Source: Cylindrotheca closterium (Eukaryota; Bacillariophyta; Bacillariophyceae; Bacillariales; Bacillariaceae). Taken from it: a stretch of 64,000 nt of DNA. The DNA is taken from contig CAKOGP040002069.1 in assembly GCA_933822405.4 (NCBI GenBank), positions 1 to 64,000 on the forward strand. The letters are read 5' to 3'. Made by a program: the position numbers and the translations under genes. Shown in pieces: positions 44,805-54,981 of this stretch. Positions within the stretch are counted from its first letter, which is position 1; the number at the start of each line of letters is the position of its first letter. Under the pieces are notes generated by a model. That model saw only the letters and a list, made by a program, of their open reading frames with translations, was not told the DNA's origin and searched no databases.

Positions 44805-46538
44805 TTAGTAGTGCAACCGCATTCCAGCCCGACTTGGAAGTGGGGACATGGAACAAAGTGGAAATATCGAATGGGCCATGTCGTGGTTGGATTCTTGATT
44901 GACCCACAAGTATCCAATTGCATTTTTGATAACCACTTGAGCTCCACTCTTGTATCGACAGGATTCTCGGTCATTGCCAGTCGTGGTAGTCTCATCACAC
45001 TCTGTATTCTTATCATTATTCATCTGCCTTTTCCATAACGCTAGTTCCAATTGGCATGCCATTTCTTCTCGTATAGAATATGCCACTTTGAAAAAGATGT
45101 TGCAGAGTTGTTCACGTTTATTCTCAGCGGTGGTGGTGTCGAAAGTACTATTCGTCACCCCATCGATTGCCTGTTGCAACTCCAAACCCAATCGAACTCC
45201 CAAACCCAAACCGCCTGTCTTTTCCACGACTGCTTTGCGCAGTGCCAGCTGTAGCAAGGGAATAATCTTGCGAGACTTGTGCATCAGCATGTAGTCCAAC
45301 ATGGTCTTACCATCGACATCTTGGTGCTCCAGCATCTCGATGGGATAATGATTCAGCAGGCATTCCAATATTTCTAGCCTTGGGTTTGCCGAGGTGGCGA
45401 CAATATGAAAGGGTGTCATGTTAAGATAGTCTTTCAATTCGGTCGATTCCACATCATTGATCGAATCAAGTGCTCCTTTCAAATCGTCCACTGTTGTTTC
45501 TGAGGAATGGTAACAGAGGCAATGGATTGGAAGATGGTCAAATCTGTTGGACAATTTTTCATCATTTCGGCTGGTTCGCAATTGCTCGTTTCTGTAGAAA
45601 GGATAGTCCTCTTGTCCAAACGACCATGGGTTCGTGCGCTGATTACCCAGACAAGAGATGCAGACATTCATCAACGCAGAACACCCGCCAAATGCCCTTT
45701 GGTCCATCCTGACACCATTACCAGGTTGAAACTCAATGCCAATGAGACTGGTACATCCAGAAAACGCATCCATTTCGATATTCTCTAGTTCCAATGACAT
45801 TACAACACCACTCAACGAAGTACAGTTGACAAAGGCACGTTCGTTGATCTTCTTCAGCCCTGGAGGAAGTATGACATCTGTCAACGATTCACAGTCTTGG
45901 AAGGCTCTCTCTCCGATATACACCACAGTACTTGGGATCAACAACTCGCGGAGGGACTTGCAGCCATTAAAGGCACTTTCTCCAATTGAACAGAGACCAT
46001 TTGGCAGATTGATTGTACACAGCGCCTGGCAAAGCATAAAGGTTGCGTGTGGGAGGTACTTCAGGCCTGTTGATAAATGAACTCGCTTCAAGGAATCACA
46101 GTGATAAAAGACATTCATTCCAATCTTGGTAACCGTCTCGGGTATCGTGACATCTTCTAGGGCATTACACATTTGAAAGGCTTGTTCGCCAACGTACTTC
46201 AATCCTTCATGCAGTGGAATCTCTGACAGCCGAGTACAACCCGAAAAGGCCAACTGGGCAATGGTATGGACTGTATTGTGCATCTTTACGCTCACAAGAG
46301 AGTTACGGTTTGCAAAGGCACCTTTGAAAATGACCCGTATTGATGGATCAATGCTGATATGACCAACAGTCTTGGGAATCTGCCTCTTGTACTGACCATT
46401 GTAAACAAACCATCGGTTGTCGTCCACCATTGGCGTAGTGTCTTCTTGGGAAGTCTGTTCTTCGTCTTCTTCTGTACTCTTGGCTGTCTCACGTTTCCTC
46501 TTCTTGCCAAGAGAGCCATCCTTTGCCATTGAATCCAT
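44805..46538 (-). CDS. BspA-type LRR_5 protein
   Basis: 577 residues, single exon. A disordered acidic N-terminus is followed by ten or so 23-residue LRR_5 repeats with the pattern L..V.IP..V..IG..AF.GC.SL (for instance IGESAFNGCKSL, IGERAFQDCESL, INERAFVNCTSL). A C-terminal part with ankyrin-like MTPFHIVATSANPRLEILEC and then ELALWKRQM and ESCRYKSGAQVVIKNAI follows. This LRR plus helical tail plan is common in diatom gene families of unknown function. No signal peptide, so it is probably intracellular; a binding role is likely. Confidence 0.8.
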   Translation of the reverse strand: MDSMAKDGSLGKKRKRETAKSTEEDEEQTSQEDTTPMVDDNRWFVYNGQYKRQIPKTVGHISIDPSIRVIFKGAFANRNSLVSVKMHNTVHTIAQLAFSGCTRLSEIPLHEGLKYVGEQAFQMCNALEDVTIPETVTKIGMNVFYHCDSLKRVHLSTGLKYLPHATFMLCQALCTINLPNGLCSIGESAFNGCKSLRELLIPSTVVYIGERAFQDCESLTDVILPPGLKKINERAFVNCTSLSGVVMSLELENIEMDAFSGCTSLIGIEFQPGNGVRMDQRAFGGCSALMNVCISCLGNQRTNPWSFGQEDYPFYRNEQLRTSRNDEKLSNRFDHLPIHCLCYHSSETTVDDLKGALDSINDVESTELKDYLNMTPFHIVATSANPRLEILECLLNHYPIEMLEHQDVDGKTMLDYMLMHKSRKIIPLLQLALRKAVVEKTGGLGLGVRLGLELQQAIDGVTNSTFDTTTAENKREQLCNIFFKVAYSIREEMACQLELALWKRQMNNDKNTECDETTTTGNDRESCRYKSGAQVVIKNAIGYLWVNQESNHDMAHSIFPLCSMSPLPSRAGMRLHY

Positions 46539-46831
46539 CCTTTTGCTTTTGATTCAGCGCATAGCAACGCTTAGTAGTATTATACAAGCAGCAAGACAAT
46601 ATTGTAAATCCAAGGCTTTTTGGTAATTGACTCATCCGAATTAATCTTGTCTTCACATATAGTACCAGGTACATGTGAGTTATTATATTTCTTCAGCATC
46701 TACTATTGAACACTGCAAGAAGAGACTGCAACTATACGCAAAAGTTTATTCTATCCTTTGACACTTCTCTGCCATTATTCCACTTTTACTAAAATACTGT
46801 GTTTTAAAATGATGAAGCTCTCATCATGTGT
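46539..46831. other. Short intergenic spacer
   Basis: AT-rich, no gene or clear repeat seen. Confidence 0.5.
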
Positions 46832-47845
46832 CTACTTTTGGCTCTCAATCGACATGTTATTCCCCATAAAATTATCTTGGTATCGTTCTCCCTTCACCAA
46901 TGCCGACAAGGCCTCCAATTCCTTGCATTCCTCATCGGATAGTTCCACTTTGACCGATCCCATGTTGCTTTCGGCATTCTTAATCTTGGTGGTTCCAGGA
47001 ATGGGGATCACGGAAACCCCCATTTCCTTGGCCTTGTGAAAGATCCACGATATGGCAATTTGGGCGGGACTGGCATCATGCTTCTTGCCCAACTCTTCAA
47101 TCTTGTCCACAATCTTGTTGTTGGCTTCCAAAGCTTCCTTGGCATATCGTGGTAGATTCGCACGGAAATCACCTTCTCCCAAAGCCGATGATTCGACCTT
47201 CTTGGCCAGCAAATTTCTCGACAAGGGAGAGTAAGCCACGATGGTCACGTCCAACTCCTTGCAAGCTGGTACCAAATCCGCTTCCAAGGTGCGGGTCAAT
47301 AGACTCCACTCTTGTTGGACGGCATCCACTGGGCCCGCTTCTTGGCAAATCTTCTTCAACCAGCTTCCACTGACTTCGGACAAGCCAATCTCCTTGATCA
47401 TTCCTTCTTCCTTTAATTTCTTTGCAGCCTTGACAAATTTAATGCCGCCTTCGACGCTCAGGACACGATGAGCATAGTACAAGTCAACCGATTCCATTTG
47501 CAACTTCTTCAAGGAAGCTTCCAGATGAGCCTTGACGTCCTCGTATTCATACACACTTGGATTGCCACTCGATGGCATGTACTTGGTGGCCACAGTAAAG
47601 GAATCTCTTGGGACGGTCTGAAAGAATTCTCCCAGAATGGCTTCATTAGGCTTGTAGCCTTTGGTGGCGTAAATTTCAGCTGTGTCAAAGTGACGGCAGC
47701 CTCTGTCATAGACTCCCTTCAACAGCTCCAAAGCCTTGGTATCTTCCATGGGGGTTCCATAGAATGCACTGATGCCCATGCATCCGAATGCAATACCACT
47801 ACCAGGAGAAGAAGTTGGCAAAGCTTTTGATGCAAAGAGTTTCAT
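46832..47845 (-). CDS. Aldo/keto reductase
   Basis: 337 residues from MKLFASKALP; single exon. NADPH-dependent reductase of the AKR barrel type: FGCMGISAFYG at the start, catalytic Asp and Tyr in FDTAEIY, Lys in VATKY and His in YYAHR. Then GLSEVSG, the QQEWSLLTR block and the coenzyme site IPIPGTTKIKNAESN follow. Closest in motif style to the AKR13/yeast YakC-like and plant perakine-reductase group; the substrate is unknown. The frame is open to 47926, but that stretch contains TACCGGTA and no family match, so 47845 is the better start. Confidence 0.9.
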   Translation of the reverse strand: MKLFASKALPTSSPGSGIAFGCMGISAFYGTPMEDTKALELLKGVYDRGCRHFDTAEIYATKGYKPNEAILGEFFQTVPRDSFTVATKYMPSSGNPSVYEYEDVKAHLEASLKKLQMESVDLYYAHRVLSVEGGIKFVKAAKKLKEEGMIKEIGLSEVSGSWLKKICQEAGPVDAVQQEWSLLTRTLEADLVPACKELDVTIVAYSPLSRNLLAKKVESSALGEGDFRANLPRYAKEALEANNKIVDKIEELGKKHDASPAQIAISWIFHKAKEMGVSVIPIPGTTKIKNAESNMGSVKVELSDEECKELEALSALVKGERYQDNFMGNNMSIESQK

Positions 47846-48921
47846 GATTGTACCTATGTTGTGGTTATTGTTATTGCACGGCAGAGGCAGATTGCGTGCA
47901 GTAGGATCTTGTACCGGTATGTTCACAATGTCATATCTTTTTCTGCAGGTTTCGATGTGTCACCAAAAAGGTACTGCACTAGTAACCACACCCACCCCCT
48001 TTTCTTCACTTCTACAACATCATATGCTGAATAAGAAAAGCGAAGAAATGAAAAAGTGTTGGCAATGATGTATGATGAAAGTTATTGTTGACGAAAGTGC
48101 ATCTCGCTATTCGTTACATGCTTCTTCTCCTGGCTGGAGCCAACAAACAAACAAGAAGACAGAACCGTAGTAACTAACAATGCAGCAATCATCACTTGAC
48201 CATATGTCACATCTGAACTGTGTTCGGTCTTATTACGGCTGTCATCTATCACATAGTCACCGTACATTATCCAAGAGTCAGTCAGACTTGCATTGCTTTC
48301 ACATTGTGGTAAGGAAGAATGGTCCATGCTGATTGTAGAACTGGACCCCACTTTTAAAAATAACGAACAGAAAGCAAAGCAGTAACAGCTCTTGGACTGA
48401 ACCTGCGCTATTGAGCTATTGCTCCAGCCCGGACGGCGAACGATTCACCCTTCATTCATCATGCATCACAAAGCAAAGGACAAAACACAAACAGCACAGA
48501 AGCTTGATTCAAAATATAGTATTAAGTACAAAGTATGGGGCCGACTATTATTCGTACTCTAGATATAAACAGGAGAAGACAGAAGCGACATCTTTTCCAC
48601 CCCAGCCAGCGCCATACCACTCTTAATCTTTTCTTCCGCCATGTGTTTCAGTCTCATCACAATTTTTATTCAACTTTTTGAAATTTACGCGCGACAACGT
48701 GTCACCTCGAATTTTCGTTCATTGTATTTTTGGCGCCAGACGCCAAATTTAGTGTCTCAACGCGCATGGACACATGAAACTCTTGGTCACTCGCGGCCAT
48801 CAACACATAACCGGTTGACGAATTTTGCGGTATTTACACGAGTTAACCATGCGCCCAAGTTCAAACAACTTGCAAAATTCCAAAATCATATTCTGTGTCA
48901 CATCCCATCAAACTCAAAAAG
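47846..48921. other. Intergenic region, possible small ORF
   Basis: A minus ORF at 48082-48351 (89 codons) has one membrane-like segment, MIAALLVTTVLSSCLFVG, but no homologue that I know; it may be a small membrane protein or chance. TACCGGTA is at 47912-47919. Nothing else supported. Confidence 0.35.
47912..47919. promoter_or_regulatory. TACCGGTA palindrome
   Basis: 67 bp upstream of the aldo/keto reductase start. Confidence 0.5.
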
Positions 48922-50476
48922 ATGATGACGAAGAGGACCATTCAACTCTTGCTCCTCGCTTGCACAGCGCTCTTGATTCATGCAGTAGAGGACGACGGAA
49001 GGCACTTGTTGGGTGTGAGAGCTTATGGATCGAATCCAAATTTCAAATTGGGTCGATGTGAAGGTACGGGGGAGGATGGAGGACGAATGGCAAGCAAGTT
49101 GACAATATAGGCTCACTCAATTATCATATTTTCAGGAGATTGTGATACAGACAACGACTGTTTGAATGGAATGATTTGCTTTCAACGAGGTACGATGGAA
49201 GAATGGCAATTTGCCATCATCGCAAAGGACAATAGTCTGACCCATTTTCTTGGATTTCAGGATCAAACAGGGCGGTTCCAGGATGCACAGGCGGGGCCCA
49301 GGACCGAAGCCGATCCGACTACTGGTAAGTGTCGAATCCATTACATTTACAATGATCATGACTACAATGCTCAAGTTTCTGATCCACTACACTAGTATCC
49401 GCAGATCTGACTTGGGCGGTGGCAGTGCCCCACCCCCGACTCCTTCACCACCACCACCGACTCCAAATCCACCGCCTCCGACTCCAAACCCACCGCCTCC
49501 GACTCCTGCTGCAGGTAATAGTGGCAGCTATCCGAACATTAAGTGGAGCACAAACTTTCCATTGGGCCTATGCCAAGGCGATTGTGACAGAGATTCAGAT
49601 TTTAAGTTTATGCCGCGGTTCAATTATGTTTCAACTTGCTGCTTCTAATATTTCATTCTTTTCTGATTACAGGCCGAGGCAACCTGGTATGCCATCAACG
49701 TAACAAGTATCAAGGTGTTCCAGGCTGTAGAGGAGGCGAAAGCAATGGATCCTACACAGATTATTGTGTATCAAGAGGTGGAGTTGCAGTCGCCACTCCA
49801 GTTGCTCCACCAGTATCTCCTCCAACAAGGCAAGGAAGTGGGCTTGGTGATTCTAACTACCGCTTTCAGCTTCGACTCTATTGGCAAAATGGATATACTT
49901 GGCAAGAGACTACGCGAGAAACTTGGTGGTGCATTCAGTGCGCTAGATGCAACAAATTTTCGTTGGGCGACGGTCCCAGAGTGGGGTGTCAAGTCACAGG
50001 AGACACCGACCGGTCATGCCGGGCAGGGGACAACCTTTGGATTCGCAAGTGCAAGGACAGGAGACGTGACTATCAATTCAATGTCATTAAAAACGCTGGA
50101 TCTGGAGATCAAGTTCGTGTTGATGGCACCAACTTGTGCCTCTCCACTGTAAACAATCGCTACCTCGAGTTGAGAAACTGCGATCGATCCAGTCCGCGAC
50201 AATTGTGGAAGCGAATTGACAATATCAAAAAGTTTGAATTGAGACCATATCATCAACGAGACTGGAGGCTAAAGGATGCCAAATGTATTTCTCAGCTGCA
50301 TCATCCGAAGGTTCGCATGAGCATGTGGTTGCCTTGTGCAGTATTGCATCAACTTTGATTTCTTGACTCACACAGTTGCTTCTTTACAACTTCAGGATAA
50401 GGAGTTGGTAGGCTTGCATCGATGCCGTACAACCCTTGATCACGAGACCATGTATTGGGAAGAATACCACGGTTAG
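48922..50476 (+). CDS. Secreted Cys-rich protein with ricin-type lectin
   Basis: Six exons: 48922-49063, 49136-49189, 49261-49324, 49396-49601, 49673-50310, 50396-50476; 394 residues, frame kept. Signal peptide TIQLLLLACTALLIHAV. Two copies of a module C-x-G-D-C-D-x-D-x-D, CFQR/CHQR, VPGC, DYC are split at equal places by introns of 71-72 nt. A Pro-Thr linker joins them. The C-terminal part (LWIRKCKD, VRVDGTNLCLS, LELRNCDRSS, QLWKRI) is a ricin B-like beta-trefoil, a sugar-binding fold, not an enzyme. Intron 4 has TTAAGT where GTAAGT is expected, while its length (71 nt), CAG acceptor and frame are perfect. Likely a cell-surface or secreted lectin. Confidence 0.75.
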
Positions 50477-50980
50477 GCTTTGGAGGTAATGTGTCGATGG
50501 CTACCTATTCAAGCGAAGGGGCCGGCTCTACTATTTGAGTGGTCGTCTTCGCCAAGGAATCCTAGATGATATTGGGATTGTATGATATGATATATCAATA
50601 GAAATGATGAGGAAATTGTATACACTGCGTTATCTCGCATCCTCTTCTTTCATAATCTTTATAACAGAAGTTTGTATTTACGATGAACAGTTCACTGTGG
50701 AATGGATGTGTTTGAGATTTTAGAATAGATACCTTTCATTCAGATTCGACCAATGAAAACGCAGTAAATAAAGAGATCTCCGTTGTAGGACAGACGCTGC
50801 CTCTTTTGACAGCGAATTTTTTGATGACGCAAAAAATATTGCTGATCTTCATCTCGCTCCTCGGACCTCGTCATCGTTCATCTTCCAACTTTCCACCTTC
50901 AACTTTGTCAACGCAGATACCTCTTTAGCTTTCTCGTTCTCCACCTTTATCGTTATCAATCCGAAACACCAATCCGAAAC
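50477..50980. other. Intergenic, 5' flank of RidA copy 1
   Basis: The block CAATGAAAACGC.GTAA at about 50752-50768 recurs before RidA copy 2 (about 52294 and 52331), so the promoter was duplicated with the gene. Confidence 0.5.
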
Positions 50981-51509
50981 ATGTCTACTGTACGTGCCTG
51001 ATGAATGTGACGTATATTTGCCTTTGTGGATATCTTGCCGAATGACGACTGACTCCTTTGCTCGTACGACAATGCCTCTTTGATTCTTTCTGATTCCAAT
51101 GTTCACCAACCCACATTCGATATCATTAAAACTTTACATACTATGCATCCTCTTTCAGATCAAGCGCATTGGAACCGAAGCCAACCCCAACATGTCCGCT
51201 GCCAACGTTTACAACGGAGTCGTGTACCTCAGGGGTCTTACGGATCCCTCTGGACGTGATCTTGTCAGCCAAACCAAGAATAATCTGGCCGAGGCTGACC
51301 GACTTTTGGCAGAAGCAGGCACCGATAAGTCTAGGTTGCTCACCGCCGACATTTGGCTCAAGGATGCACAGAGTGGATATGGCCCGATGAACGCGATCTG
51401 GGCTTCTTGGATCGATCCTAACAACAAGCCAACTCGCACTTGCGTCCAAGCTGATTTGGCTTCTCCCGGCTTGTTGGTTGAAATCCAACTAACTGCTGCA
51501 TTGCCATAA
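50981..51509 (+). CDS. RidA/YjgF-family protein, cytosolic form
   Basis: Exon 1 is only nine bases (ATG TCT ACT, 50981-50989); a 169-nt intron (GTACGT...TTTCAG) leads to exon 2 at 51159-51509. 119 residues. The family hydrolyses reactive enamine/imine intermediates from amino acid metabolism; conserved Arg (PTRTCVQ) and Glu (LLVEIQLTA) of the active site are present. No upstream Met precedes in this frame (a TGA lies upstream), so unlike copy 2 it has no presequence. About 70 percent alike to copy 2 by eye. Confidence 0.8.
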
Positions 51510-52422
51510 GTAGTGTGACAATTCTGATGGAATGTCAAGAAATATGACGACGCGACTATATAAGAAGAACCATTGCACAATATGCCGAACTACAAAAACA
51601 AACCCTACTACGCTTATACCATACCTCACGGACAGGCTCTTGTCTTATATCATACCATCAGTGCCATTGAATAATGTCTAGTTCGAGGAAGGTGTCGGTG
51701 TCTAATTTCTGTGCTGGCCATCATTCTGCGAACTGAACATTAAAATCAGAGTCAGTCTAGTTTTTGGATCTAAATTTTTTCGCCAACAACTGGTCCTTAT
51801 GTTTGTTTCTAGCATTGGGAAGAAGGCGTTTCTGATTGTTTTAATTTGGAGTGCAAGTTATCCCATTTTTTGTTCAATGGTCCAGCTTACCAACACTTTT
51901 TGAGATTATGTTGGATGATTGATTCATTCTTGATCAATTTTGTTGTAGTCGAAACTATGCAATATGCGGACAGGAATAGCGAGTGCCTTCAGATACAACT
52001 GTGAAGCTACGGATATGGATAGGATACGTATTCAGGCCGAGATTGATTCATCGCTCTCTTCGAGTACTACTTCTCGTCAAGAAGCCATGGCCCGCCGAGC
52101 GAGGATGCATGATACGATTTCCAAACGTCTACATTGAACTATCTCGTATCCCCGTGTTTCTAATTTTTATTCTGTTTGTTTCGAGAGTCGCATGAAGATT
52201 CAATGCATGTACCGGTATGTGTCGAGTTCTTGTTTTGTGAATATGAGCGTTCTCACTTTTTGAACAAATATCTAGCTCGTTAAGATTCGGCCAATGAAAA
52301 CTCGGCAAATTTCGGCGCCATGCCTTTTACGAATGAAAACGCGGTAAGTTTCCGCGCCATGCCTTCCACCACGTCTGTGGCTGCGTCGTATAGAGCAGCC
52401 ATATCACACTTAATTTCACCAA
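51510..52422. other. Spacer between RidA copies
   Basis: No gene recognised. TACCGGTA at 52210-52217 and duplicated promoter blocks (52285-52345) before copy 2. Confidence 0.5.
52210..52217. promoter_or_regulatory. TACCGGTA palindrome
   Basis: 206 bp upstream of the mitochondrial RidA start. Confidence 0.5.
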
Positions 52423-53151
52423 ATGAAGCTTGCCACCGCACGCCGTTTCCTGCAACAATCCTGTGCCTTGGGCCAACAAGTCGTTCACAAAAGCACCAGA
52501 CCCAGTCTTTCGATTCTTTCTCGAGAGCTATCAACGTTGAAACCAAACGCTCACCTTTCATTCTCTTCACCTTCTCTCTCATCATCAATCCGAAACATGT
52601 CTACTGTACGTGCCTCATGCCTGTGACGTACTGTATGTGGGACTTTTTGGATATCTTGTCGACTATGTTGCTCACCGAAGACTCTTGATTTTCGTTTTTC
52701 TTTTTCCTTTCTTCAATACTTCAATATTCATCACCAACCTTGTCATGAAATGAATTTGATTGATATTGTCATGTGACATTGTAAACTTTTAAAACTACAG
52801 ATCAAGCGCATTGGAACCGAAGGCAACCCCAACATGTCTTCTGCCGTCGTCCACAACGGAATCTTGACCACCATGGGTGTCATTGATCCCTCTGGAGGTG
52901 ACCTTGTCGCCCAAACCAAGAATATCTTGGCTCACATTGACAAGCTCTTGGCCGAAGGAGGTACCGACAAGTCCCAATTGCTCACCGCCAACATTTGGCT
53001 TAAGGATATTCAAAGTGGATTTGGTCCAATGAACACTGTCTGGGTTAATTGGATCGATGGTTCCAACAAGCCTGTTCGTGCCTGCACCCAAGCTGAGCTG
53101 GCCCTCTCCAAATTGTTGATTGAAATTCAAGTCACTGCTGCTGTACCCTAA
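52423..53151 (+). CDS. RidA/YjgF-family protein, mitochondrial form
   Basis: Exons 52423-52605 and 52801-53151 (195-nt intron at the same position as in copy 1); 177 residues. Exon 1 encodes a 58-residue Arg/Ser-rich, acid-free leader (MKLATARRFLQQSCALGQQV and on), a typical mitochondrial presequence, followed by MST as in copy 1. The core has active-site Arg (PVRACTQ) and Glu (LLIEIQVTA). If the internal ATG is also used, both mitochondrial and cytosolic protein would be made. Tandem with copy 1. Confidence 0.82.
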
Positions 53152-53711
53152 GAAGTATATATATATATAGTGTGTGCCATTTCTGATTCGATGTCAGAAG
53201 ACAATTTACAATGGGACTCATAGAATCATCGCAGACTAATAACTAGAAACAACCCTGCTACAAATAGGCTGTTTCTCTTTTGATACCATCGGTGCCATTG
53301 GACCGTGTAGTCAAAGGAATGGTTCGGTTAAAGAAGATATAATCTGATGCCACAGCAGATTTTTCTCGACACATGCTGAAGTGAAGGAGAGCGCTTTTCT
53401 TTGTTTGTGTGTTATTTGCAACATTGGGCATACCTGTGTAGCATTGCCGCAAATGCCAGTTTGGAGTAAATACGATAGCATTAGGTCATATAATAATCCA
53501 TCCCATCCCATGCTCAATTACTTTAGATCTACAATGCTTGTCATGTTTATAAGATACGCATGCATGACAATCTATGATATGTGAATGGGAATTCGATTAT
53601 TAGACGAACAAACGAATATGGTTGGTCCATAGCATAATTGGGTAATTGGAAATCTGTGTTTCATTGTCTAACTGTTTATTTTTTCTATCGAATCAATCAT
53701 CATCTATGCAT
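53152..53711. other. Convergent intergenic spacer
   Basis: Between RidA copy 2 and the 2H phosphoesterase 3' ends. A (TA)n run is at 53157-53168. No gene seen. Confidence 0.5.
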
Positions 53712-54605
53712 CTAGTTTGCTTTGGGACCTGTCAAAGGTATCGTGTCAATGCAAAACCACTTTTCCACTGGTCCTTCTGTGGACCAAACTTGAATGGAGT
53801 CAATGGGAATAATTGCAGTTTCAGATGAAGCGTCTTTTAGTTGCTCTTGAACTTTGGGCACAATTTTTTCTTCTTTTTGCTCCTTGGGCAAATTGCCGTA
53901 CACCAAACTCAAATGCGGCATATAAGCCGGATCAGATTGGCGTTCTGGAAACACATGTTTGGCCAATGCGTTGGCCTGTTTGAGCATGCCGTCTGGTCGA
54001 TCCGTGTGTAGCTTGACAAAGACCGATTGAAAGTAGGCATCCTTGAAGGATACCTTCTCCACCTCGAAAGCATATGGAGGAATCTTTGGAGCAATTTCAT
54101 TCCGAACTTTTTTAACAATCTCTTCAGCTGTCAGTTCTAATGCGGCAACCAGCGTAATATGAGGAATGAAATCTCCAAAGGTTCCTTGTTCTTCTGCCAA
54201 TTTGTTAATTATGTCTTGGTAGAAATCACCTACTGTACAATCTGATGATTCACCGATTTTATTCTTGTCGTTTGTAGTAGGAGGACAAAGCCATAAACTT
54301 ATTCCACGAAACGTGCTGGTTTGGTAGACTGCAGGAATGACTTCGTCATCATGTTCTGCCAATGTCTTGTTCTTGTTGTCCATTTTGTTTCCTTGTTCTT
54401 GTTGTTCAATCACTTTGCTGGCGACAGTTGGCGCACTATCTTCAGATGTTGTAGAAAGAAGGTTTATGTGATTTGCATCCGCAGTCATTTGACTTGTTTC
54501 GAACGAAGTTGTGAAGTATGACAACGTCGTTGATGTCAATAATGCAAGAATGTATAATGCAGTCGATGATGATTCGAAAAAGAAATTGAAAATGCGGCCC
54601 AACGG
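53712..54605 (-). CDS. 2H phosphoesterase, 5' part split by retroelement
   Basis: Two HxS/T motifs, PHITLVAAL and PHLSLVYGNL, mark the 2H/cyclic phosphodiesterase fold that opens 2',3'- or 1'',2''-cyclic phosphates. FRGISLWLCPP starts the core. A hydrophobic segment (STALYILALLTSTTLSYF) precedes it, so it may be membrane-anchored. The copia element lies at the 5' boundary (54606 on). The present frame is open into the LTR, whose own ATG at 54632 gives nine extra residues. On the far side of the element the same frame continues (60679-60594), so the original coding region probably spanned the site. Met at 54488 could give a shorter intact core. Confidence 0.8.
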   Translation of the reverse strand, partial: PLGRIFNFFFESSSTALYILALLTSTTLSYFTTSFETSQMTADANHINLLSTTSEDSAPTVASKVIEQQEQGNKMDNKNKTLAEHDDEVIPAVYQTSTFRGISLWLCPPTTNDKNKIGESSDCTVGDFYQDIINKLAEEQGTFGDFIPHITLVAALELTAEEIVKKVRNEIAPKIPPYAFEVEKVSFKDAYFQSVFVKLHTDRPDGMLKQANALAKHVFPERQSDPAYMPHLSLVYGNLPKEQKEEKIVPKVQEQLKDASSETAIIPIDSIQVWSTEGPVEKWFCIDTIPLTGPKAN

Positions 54606-54965
54606 CGTTGGAGCATGATGATCACACCTCATGACTCATCAGTCACGAGTTGAAATCATGACTGCAATGGATACGACCGCTGATTCATCAGGTGGAGTGG
54701 AGAATGTAATATACTGGATTAACGAGGAATATACGACAGTATATTCCCAAGTACAAATGTACGAATGGAAAGTCTAAGAAATAGTAGTAAGCTCGGAAGA
54801 CGAGAAGATCTGCAGTACATGCAATTCTCATTGTCTTCCGAAAATTAATAAAGACGAAAGTAATTTATAGCACACCTACGGTGCTTGATCTTATCTGTTC
54901 TTAGACTAGACAGGGTAGTCACTTGACTGGTGCTACCGATCGGCATCCAAGGCGTTGTTCCAACG
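54606..54965 (+). repeat. 5' LTR
   Basis: Identical to the 3' LTR. TTGTCTTCCGAAAA at 54831-54844 is followed at once by AATAAA (54847-54852), a likely poly(A) signal within R. An upstream inverted partner, TCGGAAGAC, is at 54794-54802. The left end carries an antisense ATG that opens the host gene's present frame. Confidence 0.95.
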
Positions 54966-54979
54966 TTTTCGGAAGACAA
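54966..54979 (+). promoter_or_regulatory. Putative self-primer binding site
   Basis: The 14 bases directly after the LTR (TTTTCGGAAGACAA) are the exact reverse complement of 54831-54844 in the LTR; pairing stops at both ends. A tRNA 3' end would need TGG here, which is absent. The gag start codon follows two bases later. Confidence 0.65.
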
Positions 54980-54981
54980 AA

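Noticed and set aside
47846..47926. 27-residue extension of the aldo/keto reductase
   Set aside because: Asn-rich, not family-like, and contains the upstream palindrome.
49396..49408. Acceptor at the later CGCAG (49404) for lectin intron 3
   Set aside because: It would join TG to A and create a stop; the ACTAG acceptor at 49394-49395 keeps frame and module.
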